Source: Methanocorpusculaceae archaeon UBA456 (GTDB lineage Archaea > Halobacteriota > Methanomicrobia > Methanomicrobiales > Methanocorpusculaceae). Taken from it: 27,588 bases of DNA. Numbering within the stretch: the first letter of the stretch is position 1; each line of letters opens with the position of its first letter. The notes under the pieces were generated by a model. That model made no database searches, had not been told where the DNA came from, and was given only the letters and a program-made list of their open reading frames with translations. The stretch is from assembly GCA_002496395.1 (NCBI GenBank), contig DAJQ01000009.1, forward strand, positions 74,020-101,607, written 5' to 3'. Below, in pieces: positions 15,703-23,730 of the stretch. The position numbers and the translations under genes were made by a program.

Positions 15703-15739
15703 GCCTTCAGATCCCCCTTGATAGATGAGGGATTATGCT

Positions 15740-16084
15740 ATGGATATCACCAGGTTTGAAAAATATCTCGCTCTCATCACCGATCATCCTCTTGTCCTGA
15801 GTCCGGCTGAGCGAGGCGGGATTATTCTGACACGAAAAGAACACTGTATCTGCCCGGACTGTCCCACATACCGTGAATGTGCGGAGAAAGCAGGTGATCG
15901 TGCTTTTTGCACAATCGGGAAGAGCCGGGATGCATGCATCACCGATGAGAGCAGAGGATGTAACTGTTCTGACTGTGCTGTCTACCGGGATATCGGGTTT
16001 GAGAAGGAATTCTTCTGCATCAGGGGAACCGAACAGCAGCAACGGATCCTCTCTGTTCTGGAGATGCGTGAAGAGGTTTATTGA
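15740..16084 (+). CDS. Cys-rich DUF2769-like protein
   Basis: 114 residues with ten cysteines (36, 38, 41, 47, 57, 66, 74, 76, 79, 93). They form two similar halves: CICPDCPTYREC then FCTIGKS, and CNCSDCAVYRD then FFCIRGTE. This internal duplication of a C-x-C-x2-C unit resembles what I recall of DUF2769, a methanogen-rich family of unknown function. It probably binds zinc or an Fe-S cluster; the sequence shows no signal peptide, so it is likely cytosolic. The ATG at 15740 is chosen over 15725 because GAGGGAT lies at the right distance. It ends 5 bp from a convergent gene. Confidence 0.65.
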   Translation: MDITRFEKYLALITDHPLVLSPAERGGIILTRKEHCICPDCPTYRECAEKAGDRAFCTIGKSRDACITDESRGCNCSDCAVYRDIGFEKEFFCIRGTEQQQRILSVLEMREEVY

Positions 16085-16089
16085 GCCTT

Positions 16090-16434
16090 TTATCCACACC
16101 CTTCATCATTTTCATAGATTGAGAGGAGTTCCTGTCCGGCTCTCTTTGATAACCGTTGTGTGACGATGTCAAGGAGTATTGAGAAGAAGAACGGTGAGAT
16201 GCAGCCGACACTCTCGTTTCCTGATCGCATCTCGTCGATCAGGTACTCAAGCTCTTCATCATTGAGCCGATTCAGGCGACTTTCAAAATCCTTCTCATCT
16301 GTTGAGTAGTGGTTGGCAACCGGCGGGATAATGGATCGGAATTCGGTTCTTGAACCATTGCAGATCAGATCCTCACATTCGGGCGCAAGTTTTCTCAGGA
16401 TATCGATGTCATAGGGTGTTAGTTCACGTGGCAT
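16090..16434 (-). CDS. Conserved hypothetical protein, 114 aa
   Basis: I do not recognise a named family. The sequence looks real: it has a normal archaeal composition, a GGGAGAAG ribosome binding site, and a structured pattern (MPRELTPYDIDILRKLAPEC, then NGSRTEFRSIIPPVANHYST and LNDEELEYLIDEMRSGNESV). It is predicted soluble and mostly helical, with a helical C-terminal part (FFFSILLDIVTQRLSKRAGQ). It lies 58 bp after the tandem binding-protein gene on the same strand and may be the last gene of that cluster. It converges with the Cys-rich gene only 5 bp away, leaving no room for separate terminators. Confidence 0.6.
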   Translation of the reverse strand: MPRELTPYDIDILRKLAPECEDLICNGSRTEFRSIIPPVANHYSTDEKDFESRLNRLNDEELEYLIDEMRSGNESVGCISPFFFSILLDIVTQRLSKRAGQELLSIYENDEGCG

Positions 16435-16492
16435 GGCAGATTCTCTTCTCCCTCGTCTCTGTTCGTATCATTACTTTCATGATATCTCGGTA

Positions 16493-18571
16493 TCAGGATA
16501 CTAAAATGGTTCGGTACACTCTGTTTCTCATCTGTACACAATAGGTGGCTCCATCATAGAGTGCCCCGTATTCGGGTGTCATCACGGCTCTTTCGAGGGC
16601 GGTATGAATGGATGACTGTTTGGTACTCTCTGCCCGATCTGTTGCGTCGGCGATCATCATGACACCGGTAAATGCACGGGCGGTGATATCGTTCATCTCC
16701 TGGCCGGTCTGTCGAACCATCAGACTATTAACACCGCGGATTATCTGGTCATCACCAAGGCTCTCTCTCCTGAAGACAGAAGCTGCTATAATCCCATCAG
16801 AAAAGAGAGCCCCTCTTCGGATGAATGATTCTGATTTCCAGGCATCCCCGAGTGTAAAAATACCATCCGGTGTATATCCTTTTTCCCATATATGCCTCTG
16901 AATATCCACCGCTTCTTCTGGCGATCCGGCCGAGACAAAGAGCGGGGTTCCCGGTGCAGTGGCGATGATTACATTGATTGCGGGGGCTATATCTGATCGT
17001 TCATGATACGTTGTATCTGCTGAAATCTGGTATCCCCGGGATTCTGCAATGGTGCGGACTATTGCCATCTGTGGATCTTCGATGGATCCTGAGAGGAGAG
17101 ATAGTGAACGGTTTGTTTCAATTCCCCTCTGTCTTTCAAGGAGATCAAAGCAGAGATTGATATATGCGTTTGTATCGACTCCAATCTCTCGGTTGGCATC
17201 TGCTACTCCGCTCGAGAGAGCGGTCTTTCCATCAGGAGTAATGAGAACAGATCCGATGATCTGCACCCCATCCGGGATATCGTCTCCATCATAGATAGCT
17301 TCCACGGATGCATCAAAGATAGAGGGTATTCCGGTGGTTCGGGCAAGCGGGAGTGCAATGTTTGTCTGTTGATTGATCACACTGAGTGCAGGCTCCACCC
17401 CCCTCTTCACATCTGAAACAAACCATTGATCTGCCCCGCCGGTATTGATAACGATAGAGACTGTTCTTTTTGGTGCGGTTATCTCTCCCACTCCCTCTGT
17501 CTCTCCTCTCCGGATCTGCCGGATCTCATATGGATATATTGCTTCTCTTCTCTCATTGAAGAAAATAGTTCCAAGTGCCCCGGTGTATGTTCTCTTCCAG
17601 AACCACCCCATGATACATTCCATAGCATCTCCACAGGATGCAATGCCTGATGAGAGGGTATATGTAGCATCATATGCCTCAGCTACTGTTCCCGGCGCCA
17701 TAAGGGATGGCAGTTCGTCTATACCTGAAAAGACGGGGTGGGCTGGATTTGTTCCTGGCGCAATGACAAAGACTCCTTCTGCCAGCTCCGGAGCTTTCTC
17801 CAGCAGCATAACACTCCCACGCTCCCAGACAAGAATGATGGGGTGTGCTCCCCGGCTTCTGATCGCAGAGATGAGAGCCGGAACCTGGGAGTCACCATAG
17901 ATGATGAAGATCTCAGGCGGCATGACCTGGTGTGGACGTATGAGATCTGAATACTCTTCATCTCCAGGCGTATACTCGATCAGCCGTATACCCTGCCTGA
18001 CTGGAAGATCCAGAATCTGCTCTGCCATAGCCTTCCCCTCTCCGGTATCCGGGTAGATGAAGGCGATATCCGAATACCCGGAGATGAATGGAGCGATTGC
18101 ATCAATCTCTGTTGCTATTGGCGGTGTAAAACTGATCCTGCTTCTGCTACTCTCAACTCCGGGTTGTAATGGGGCGGCAATAGCAGCCATCGGGATGCCC
18201 CACTCCTCGGCATAGGGGGTAATGGCCAGAACACAATCACTTCCTGAGACGATGAGCGCATGAATGGTCTGGGTGTTTCTCCGCTCTCTGAGGATCGCCA
18301 CTGCATGGTCGGGATCACCACGTGAATCCTCGATACGGAGAATGATCGGCTGATCCCGGGGTTGTATCATCCCCCGACTGATACCATACTGCTGTGCGGT
18401 GCCCAGATCCATATCATCCCCGCTCAAAGGCAGTATCGCGAGGATGTTTAGTGCCTGGGGTGCTTTTTGGTCTGGTTCTACAGGGTCTGCAACTCCCAAA
18501 GGTGCCCCGATTAAACCCGCCAGGATGTAGAGGGCAAGGGCAATGGCGATTATGGTAATGAGGCGTTTCAT
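16493..18571 (-). CDS. Exported protein with two tandem periplasmic-binding (Leu/Ile/Val-type) domains
   Basis: 692 residues. An N-terminal signal or anchor segment (KRLITIIAIALALYILAGLI) is followed by a short linker. Domain one spans about residues 41-356: LNILAILPLSGDDMDLGTAQ at the start and YTGALGTIFFNERREAIYPY near the end, the usual shape of the type-I (LivJ-like) periplasmic binding fold. Domain two spans about 370-692, starting VSIVINTGGADQWFVSDVKR and including VIIATAPGTPLFVSAGSPEE; it is more divergent. No permease or ATPase gene lies nearby, so a receptor or sensor role is as likely as transport. No lipobox Cys is visible. It follows the TPR gene on the same strand. Confidence 0.7.
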   Translation of the reverse strand: MKRLITIIAIALALYILAGLIGAPLGVADPVEPDQKAPQALNILAILPLSGDDMDLGTAQQYGISRGMIQPRDQPIILRIEDSRGDPDHAVAILRERRNTQTIHALIVSGSDCVLAITPYAEEWGIPMAAIAAPLQPGVESSRSRISFTPPIATEIDAIAPFISGYSDIAFIYPDTGEGKAMAEQILDLPVRQGIRLIEYTPGDEEYSDLIRPHQVMPPEIFIIYGDSQVPALISAIRSRGAHPIILVWERGSVMLLEKAPELAEGVFVIAPGTNPAHPVFSGIDELPSLMAPGTVAEAYDATYTLSSGIASCGDAMECIMGWFWKRTYTGALGTIFFNERREAIYPYEIRQIRRGETEGVGEITAPKRTVSIVINTGGADQWFVSDVKRGVEPALSVINQQTNIALPLARTTGIPSIFDASVEAIYDGDDIPDGVQIIGSVLITPDGKTALSSGVADANREIGVDTNAYINLCFDLLERQRGIETNRSLSLLSGSIEDPQMAIVRTIAESRGYQISADTTYHERSDIAPAINVIIATAPGTPLFVSAGSPEEAVDIQRHIWEKGYTPDGIFTLGDAWKSESFIRRGALFSDGIIAASVFRRESLGDDQIIRGVNSLMVRQTGQEMNDITARAFTGVMMIADATDRAESTKQSSIHTALERAVMTPEYGALYDGATYCVQMRNRVYRTILVS

Positions 18572-18645
18572 CTCTCTTCACATCCAATCAGGGGAGGTTT
18601 CGTCGCCAGAATCTTCCATTGCCAATCCAAAATGACTTTTTTCAT
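18568..18645 (-). CDS. Possible 25-residue ORF between the TPR and binding-protein genes
   Basis: The minus strand opens with ATG one base after the TPR stop codon and its stop TGA overlaps the next start codon as ATGA, exactly bridging the gap. It encodes 25 residues beginning MKKVILDWQWKILATKPPL. A GTGAG sequence lies just before the ATG. The fit of both ends to neighbouring genes suggests translational coupling, but with so short a frame chance is possible and no family is recognisable. Confidence 0.3.
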   Translation of the reverse strand: MKKVILDWQWKILATKPPLIGCEER

Positions 18646-18646
18646 C

Positions 18647-20845
18647 TCACGTCCGTATTGCTTTTATTGCGCTGTTTCGAATAGTGAGCAATTCTTCCAG
18701 AGATATCAACTCAGGAGCACCGGGTGCGACTCCGGCATCATCTCCTTTCCTCCCTTCAGGTTGGATCACTCTCTGGTACCGCTCTGCAATTGATAAGGGT
18801 ACAGCACCTCTCCAGGTAAAAAGGGAGCGATCGATGGTATCAATCTGCTGCTGCAATCCAGGTTCAAGTCCATCTGTTCCAATCCGGTTGAGGAGCAGAG
18901 TTTGGATCATCAGGTACTCTTCCTGATTGGGCAGGTACCGGATAGCAGTGTTGATCGCTTCGACGGCTCTCTCATATTTTCCCTGCTGTGCCAAAGCTCT
19001 GGCAAGCCCTGAATATGCACCGGGAAACTCCTGACGAAGTGTGATCGCACGATTGTATGCCTCCGCTGCCTTCTTAGGCTGAGCATGTGTTTCATACCAG
19101 TATCCGATCTCCGAGAGGATCTCAGCACGCGCCTCTTTTGAGGTTGTTATCCTGAGTGCCTTTCGAAAGATCGGTATTGTATCGGCGATGTCGCATTCGG
19201 AGAGCACTTTTGCCAGTATCCTGAGGAGTTGTGCTTTTTCTTCCTGTGGCACCGGCAGGTTCAGAAGAGCTCCGGCGGCTGTATTGATCGTCTCCGAAAT
19301 AGAGCCTTCTCTCCTCGCCTCAAGGAGGACGAGGATGGCATCATATGCCTCCTCCTCTCCACCACCCGGGATCAAACCGATGAGATCACCGATACTCTCC
19401 CCCCCGAGTAATCCGGAGATGATTTTGGTCTCGATGTGGTCATTCTTTTCAGAACGTAAATCTATAGGCGGTTTATTGGCATACCATGCAGCCCTCGCTC
19501 TCCAGAGACGGGTTTCAGGGGTTTTCTGAATGGAAACTGAGGTATTGAACCAGGTAAGGGCGTCATCGAACTGGAATGCGCCAAATGCGAGGATACCCCG
19601 GAGAGCGGTATACTCTGCTTCTGCTCCTGCTTCCAGATCGGCAAGGAGGGAAAAATCAAGTGTTCCATCTCTTCTCATTGCCCGGTTCAGGGTGTCCAAT
19701 CGTGCAAAGGCTGCATCGCTGCACCCTTCCTCCCCGATTAGATCTTCAATAAGAGTATATTCGCGATCAAACCATCCTGATCTCCTGCATGATGTGGCTA
19801 TCTGCATGAGCAGGTGCACCCGCTCTTCCCCTTCCCTATCCCGGGCGATCGAGATGAGGCGATCGAAGATGGTGTCACCCTCAGCCGATAAGCCAAGCTT
19901 CTCGGCGGCTTCACAGAGGTAAATCAGCTCATCCTGAAATGATCGGGCGTCCTCTCCTTTCTCACGGGCGGCTTCGAGTGCAGACTGGAACTCTGAGAAT
20001 GAACGCTCATACTCGCCGATGTTCCGGGATAGAAGTCCCATCTCCCGGTAAGAGAGCTGCCTGATACCCGGATCATCTGCACGACTGCACACATGGGAGT
20101 AGAGGCTCCGGGCAGCAACAATTTGATGTGTTGCAGCACAGTACCGTGCTCCATCAAGCAACGCCTCTGCAGATGGCTCAAAGATCATGAGTGCAGAGAT
20201 GAGTGTGTCCCATCCGCCCTCGGGATATCGCCTGTTCAGAATGGAGAGCCTCTCTTCATAAGATAATGCCAGGAAGGAATGGCAGGCTATGGCAGTAATG
20301 GCGTCTGTAATTCTTCCCAGAACCGATGGGTCTTTTGTATGTATTGTATGTTCACCCGAGGCTGTCTCCTCGATAAACGAGGTGATGATTGCCTGATCCA
20401 TCGGGTGGAGGAGTATTGGCCTTTCAGGAGGTGAGGTCTGGAGTGCAGTCTGATACAGAATAGTCCGATACAAAAATCCCGCTCTCTTCGTCTGCCAGTA
20501 GTGGAGTGGGAGTGTGGTCTCCTCTGCAAAGAGCATGCAGATGGCATCCGGGTTCTGTTCCATCATACGTAGGCGGAGAAGACCTTCTCCTGCGGGGTCT
20601 TCTGTCCCGGAAATGATACTCATGCTGGTTCGGCGCAGCATATCGGATAATGCTTCATCTGAAGAGATTCTGATGCCAATAGTCCATCGGAATGCGGGAT
20701 CGGTCTCCACCCTCCTGAGGAAGATGGTCTGAAGCAGCATCTCCCCAAACAGTGACTCAACCTCATTTGGTTTTTTCGATCCGATCTCCTCTCGTATCAC
20801 AGAATAATCCGGGAATACCTCTCCTATGCCTCCGGCCTGTTCCAT
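18647..20845 (-). CDS. Large TPR-repeat protein, function unknown
   Basis: 732 residues, no signal peptide, predicted cytosolic. The C-terminal part has clear tetratricopeptide repeats: ILSEIGYWYETHAQPKKAAE then AYNRAITLRQEFPGAYSGLA, and RALAQQGKYERAVEAINTAI. Further helical repeats lie in the middle (MGLLSRNIGEYERSFSEFQS; ALEAAREKGEDARSFQDELI). The first 220 residues or so are not TPR and I cannot assign them. TPR proteins are scaffolds for partners. It is the first gene of a minus-strand cluster with the tandem binding protein, so a signalling or envelope-linked assembly is possible, but no catalytic motif is visible. Confidence 0.65.
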   Translation of the reverse strand: MEQAGGIGEVFPDYSVIREEIGSKKPNEVESLFGEMLLQTIFLRRVETDPAFRWTIGIRISSDEALSDMLRRTSMSIISGTEDPAGEGLLRLRMMEQNPDAICMLFAEETTLPLHYWQTKRAGFLYRTILYQTALQTSPPERPILLHPMDQAIITSFIEETASGEHTIHTKDPSVLGRITDAITAIACHSFLALSYEERLSILNRRYPEGGWDTLISALMIFEPSAEALLDGARYCAATHQIVAARSLYSHVCSRADDPGIRQLSYREMGLLSRNIGEYERSFSEFQSALEAAREKGEDARSFQDELIYLCEAAEKLGLSAEGDTIFDRLISIARDREGEERVHLLMQIATSCRRSGWFDREYTLIEDLIGEEGCSDAAFARLDTLNRAMRRDGTLDFSLLADLEAGAEAEYTALRGILAFGAFQFDDALTWFNTSVSIQKTPETRLWRARAAWYANKPPIDLRSEKNDHIETKIISGLLGGESIGDLIGLIPGGGEEEAYDAILVLLEARREGSISETINTAAGALLNLPVPQEEKAQLLRILAKVLSECDIADTIPIFRKALRITTSKEARAEILSEIGYWYETHAQPKKAAEAYNRAITLRQEFPGAYSGLARALAQQGKYERAVEAINTAIRYLPNQEEYLMIQTLLLNRIGTDGLEPGLQQQIDTIDRSLFTWRGAVPLSIAERYQRVIQPEGRKGDDAGVAPGAPELISLEELLTIRNSAIKAIRT

Positions 20846-20865
20846 GTATCAAAGTTAGTTATACA

Positions 20866-20873
20866 GCTATATC
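20866..20873 (-). promoter_or_regulatory. TATA-like box of the TPR cluster
   Basis: The minus strand reads GATATAGC within GTGATATAGCTGTATAAC, 21-28 bp before the ATG of the TPR gene. At that distance transcription would start at or very near the start codon, so the mRNA would be nearly leaderless. No good ribosome binding site is visible before this ATG, which agrees. Confidence 0.35.
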
Positions 20874-20908
20874 ACTCTCTCCACCAGATGGGTGAAGGAA
20901 ATAGTACT

Positions 20909-20914
20909 AAAAAA
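20909..20914 (-). terminator. U-tract after the DUF134 gene
   Basis: Six T residues on the minus strand about 25 bp after the DUF134 stop, flanked by the short inverted pair GATAC and GTACT. It is the only candidate terminator between the metal/Fe-S cluster and the downstream TPR gene, so the two clusters are probably separate transcripts. Confidence 0.35.
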
Positions 20915-20938
20915 GTATCTGAGGGGATTATTCCGTCT

Positions 20939-21304
20939 TCACTCAGACTGATGATATGGAGGACAGTTTACTGCATCCTGACGCAGACAGCCGAGCACCC
21001 GGATGGTCTTGCCATTGACGAGTGCATCGGCAACTTTTCTCCGTGCTTCATGGAGATCACGCCAGAGCGTCTTTCGTGAGATGCCGATGGTGGTGGCTGC
21101 CGCTTCCTGTTCGAGTCCAAGGAGATCGACAAGCCTCAGCACCTCGAGCTCTTCCGGTAGCAAAAGGATCTGCTCCTCCTGTACCGTCTGACTTCCGCAG
21201 AGCGGGGCAAAACACCGGAATTGCTCTTCATCATCGATCATCCGGGCAATTCGTGGTCTCCCACGCCGCTTTCCGCAGCATCCTCTTCCCTCCTGTGGTG
21301 TCAT
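20939..21304 (-). CDS. DUF134 / UPF0251 helix-turn-helix regulator
   Basis: 121 residues. The conserved UPF0251 core is clear: LPEELEVLRLVDLLGLEQEA then AATTIGISRKTLWRDLHEAR and RKVADALVNGKTIRVLG, a sigma-region-4-like helix-turn-helix. The N-terminus is basic and contains RGRPR. It also has several cysteines (GCCGKRR, FRCFAPLCG, LGCLRQDAVNC), which could bind metal or an Fe-S cluster. The family is widely found next to NifX/NafY and MinD-type ATPase genes. Its start overlaps the upstream ATPase stop (ATGA), so it is the last gene of that operon and a plausible regulator of it. Confidence 0.85.
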   Translation of the reverse strand: MTPQEGRGCCGKRRGRPRIARMIDDEEQFRCFAPLCGSQTVQEEQILLLPEELEVLRLVDLLGLEQEAAATTIGISRKTLWRDLHEARRKVADALVNGKTIRVLGCLRQDAVNCPPYHQSE

Positions 21305-22170
21305 GGCATATCAAGTTCTGATCTGATCTCTTCCCAGACGGTAGAAATGGCTTTCGATGCAGGACTATCAGTTCTTGTGATTGGAATTCCCCGCCTGACA
21401 GCTGAGACAACAGCAGCGTCAAAGGGAATTTTCCCAACGATTCCGATTCCTTCTTCTTCTGCATATGCCTCAATCTCGCTTGTTATCTCATCAAGGAGGT
21501 CAAACCGGTTAATGAGCAGGAGAATAGAAAGGTCAAACCTGCGGCAGACAGTCACCAGTCGTTTGCAATCATGGAGGGCTGAAACGCTCGGCTCGGTGAC
21601 GATCAGTACTGCATCCATCCCGCTGATGGTGGAGATAAGGGGGCAGCCAATACCTGGGGGCCCGTCGACGAGGAGCATCTCGGCGGATGGATCAATTGTG
21701 AGTGCCCGTTTCTTGACTTCATGGACGAGGAGTCCGGATGTGCCTGAGCCGGGGAAGAGCCGGGCATGGACGAGCGGCCCATATGCTGTTGAAGAGGTAT
21801 AGATCTCACCGCAGATCCTCCGTTCCATCACAGCTGCACCTTCAGGACAGACGAAACAGCAGAGACCGCATCCTTCACAATGGAGGGGGTTCACGTTTGC
21901 ATAGTCCTCTTGCATACGAATGGCACCGAATGCACAGGTGTTGACACAGATTCCACATCCAGAACAGCGATTTGGATCGATTCGTGCAACATCAAGACCG
22001 GCAAACGGCTCGGTGGTAAGCCGGGTGGGTGAGAGGAGCAGCTCGAGGTTTGCTGCCTCGACATCGCAGTCTGCCAGCACCTGTTTACTGGTATTGGTAT
22101 CTGCGAGTGCGCAGGTAACCATCGTCTTTCCTGTCCCTCCTTTCCCGCTGATGACTGCAATTCTGATCAT
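21301..22170 (-). CDS. MinD-superfamily P-loop ATPase with inserted ferredoxin domain (copy 1)
   Basis: 289 residues. The deviant Walker A motif SGKGGTGKT is at residues 8-16. A 2x[4Fe-4S] ferredoxin insert spans about 65-110, with cysteines 69, 72, 75, 79 and 98, 101, 104, 108. The Walker B-like LLVDGPPGIGCPLIS lies later. This is the COG1149 type, related to the Nbp35/Mrp scaffold ATPases and to MinD. It probably uses ATP to load or move a metal or Fe-S cofactor. It overlaps both neighbours by 4 bases (ATGA), consistent with coupled translation. It resembles the next ATPase but is clearly a different gene, so the pair may work as a heterodimer. Confidence 0.9.
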   Translation of the reverse strand: MIRIAVISGKGGTGKTMVTCALADTNTSKQVLADCDVEAANLELLLSPTRLTTEPFAGLDVARIDPNRCSGCGICVNTCAFGAIRMQEDYANVNPLHCEGCGLCCFVCPEGAAVMERRICGEIYTSSTAYGPLVHARLFPGSGTSGLLVHEVKKRALTIDPSAEMLLVDGPPGIGCPLISTISGMDAVLIVTEPSVSALHDCKRLVTVCRRFDLSILLLINRFDLLDEITSEIEAYAEEEGIGIVGKIPFDAAVVSAVRRGIPITRTDSPASKAISTVWEEIRSELDMP

Positions 22171-23018
22171 CGTACCTCCTCCCTGATTGCGAGCACAGTA
22201 TCGAAGAGTTCAATGAACTGCTCTTTCCATCCAGGGAGTTCGCGCGCGATAAGGTTCCCTCTGTTCTGGATGGCCGCTATCTTCCGATCAAATGGTATTG
22301 TCATCAGGACTGGAAGTGAATGTTCTGCGCAGAAATCCCGGACTGTTCCATCATCTCCATCGCTGCGGTTTATCACAACACCGGCAGGAATGCCAAGTTC
22401 TTCTGAAACACCATATGCGAGGCTGAGATCATGGATGCCGAATGGGGTTGATTCGGTCACAAATATACAAAAATCCACGCCGTCAAGTGTCTCGATGACA
22501 GGGCATGCAATTCCCGGTGAAGCATCGTAGAGGACGAGGGGATGTCCTTCTGCCTGTTCTTTTGCCATCCTGATTACGGGTGGCGCCTGCACTTCCCCTT
22601 CCTGCAATACGCCTGTAATCAGGGTGAGTCCTGGAGTGGGTTTTCGGATCTGAACGATTCCAATCTGCCTCTCAATTTCATTGATGGCTCCAATCGGGCA
22701 GACAATCCCGCACCCTCCACATGAGTGGCAGAGCTCTGGAAGAAAGAGATGGCGATCTTTGAAGATAGTCAGTGCCCCATAGCGGCAGAACTCTCCACAT
22801 GCTCCACAGTATGTACACCGTGTAGAATCAATCTCCGGGATCTGAACCGTTACCGGCAGATCCTCTGATGGTGCAGGAAAGAAGAGGTGGATGTTAGGCT
22901 CCTCAACATCGCAGTCGACAACGGCAACCGGCTGCCTCTCTGCGATTGAAAAGGCAAGATTGGCCACCACCGTGCTCTTACCGGTTCCTCCTTTTCCGCT
23001 TGCGATTGCAATCTTCAT
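22167..23018 (-). CDS. MinD-superfamily P-loop ATPase with inserted ferredoxin domain (copy 2)
   Basis: 283 residues starting at the ATG giving MKIAIASGKGGTGKST; an in-frame TTG two codons upstream is less likely. The deviant Walker A is at residues 7-15. The ferredoxin insert has cysteines 68, 71, 74, 78 and 97, 100, 103, 107. YDASPGIACPVIETLDGVDF is the Walker B region. It is the closest homologue of the neighbouring ATPase in this window and presumably acts with it. It lies 10 bp after the double NafY-domain gene and overlaps the following ATPase by 4 bases. A role in Fe-S or metallocofactor handling is inferred from domains and context. Confidence 0.9.
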   Translation of the reverse strand: MKIAIASGKGGTGKSTVVANLAFSIAERQPVAVVDCDVEEPNIHLFFPAPSEDLPVTVQIPEIDSTRCTYCGACGEFCRYGALTIFKDRHLFLPELCHSCGGCGIVCPIGAINEIERQIGIVQIRKPTPGLTLITGVLQEGEVQAPPVIRMAKEQAEGHPLVLYDASPGIACPVIETLDGVDFCIFVTESTPFGIHDLSLAYGVSEELGIPAGVVINRSDGDDGTVRDFCAEHSLPVLMTIPFDRKIAAIQNRGNLIARELPGWKEQFIELFDTVLAIREEVR

Positions 23019-23028
23019 AAGCAACCAA

Positions 23029-23730
23029 TCAGGAGATTGATGGGAGATTTCCGGTAAGAAATGCCTTCACTGCATCAGTAACTGTGCCGCCGCCGCGGTA
23101 GGAGTAGGCTTTAATCCCGCTTGTAGCAAGCGCTTCTGCTGCATTGCCTCCCATCTGTCCGGTGATGAGATACTGTGCTCCATGATCCACGACTGTTGAA
23201 ACTGACCGTGGACCAACGCCTCCTGATGACTGGGCAAACGCATTTTGAACCGATTCAACCACTCCTGTCTTCAGGTTAAGAATGATGAAGTAAGGAGCAC
23301 GTCCAAATCGCTCTTCAAAGGGCGCTTCAACGCCTGTAGCCTGCGCAGTAATGCAGATGATTGCTCCTTCTTTCTCATCATGGCCGCATTCGTCTTCAGG
23401 GCCGTGATGGCATGTGCTCTGTCCGGTGGTGAGATCTCCGCGGATATATGCCTGTGCTACGGCATCGATGTCTCCTGAGGCACCGAGTATGACATCGATC
23501 CCGTTCTCATGGAAGAGATCGATTGCACGGGGCCCCATCCCACCTGCGATAACGAGGTTTGCGCCATGCTCTGCAAGGAATCTGGGAAGCTTTCCCGGTT
23601 CATGTCCGGGGCTGTCAAGGTCTTCGCCCCGGATGATCATGTTATTCTCAACATTGAAGATTGCATACTTCTGGCAGTGCCCGAAATGTTCAGACACTCG
23701 TGTTCCATCCATTGCGATTGCGATCTTCAC
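23029..23730 (-). CDS. Tandem NifX/NafY-type (dinitrogenase cofactor-binding family) protein
   Basis: 233 residues starting at GTG, set by the strong GGAGGTG ribosome binding site 5 bp upstream and by the GTGA overlap with the DUF5320 stop. Two copies of the NifX/NafY fold are present: residues 1-105 (MKIAIAMDGTRVSEHFGHCQ, then GANLVIAGGMGPRAIDLF) and about 123-230 (EAPFEERFGRAPYFIILNLK, then GAQYLITGQMGGNAAEALA). A His/Cys/Asp-rich linker (STCHHGPEDECGHDEKE, from residue 105) joins them and could bind metal. Relatives carry FeMo-co or iron-sulfur clusters, and the Pyrococcus IssA thioferrate store belongs to the same superfamily. Most family members I recall have one domain, so the fusion is notable. 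Confidence 0.88.
   Translation of the reverse strand: MKIAIAMDGTRVSEHFGHCQKYAIFNVENNMIIRGEDLDSPGHEPGKLPRFLAEHGANLVIAGGMGPRAIDLFHENGIDVILGASGDIDAVAQAYIRGDLTTGQSTCHHGPEDECGHDEKEGAIICITAQATGVEAPFEERFGRAPYFIILNLKTGVVESVQNAFAQSSGGVGPRSVSTVVDHGAQYLITGQMGGNAAEALATSGIKAYSYRGGGTVTDAVKAFLTGNLPSIS

Noticed and set aside
16435..16492. Short inverted repeats (GTATC/GATAC, TATCA/TGATA) between the binding-protein and hypothetical genes as a terminator
   Set aside because: The stems are only five bases and no U-run follows, so readthrough is more likely.
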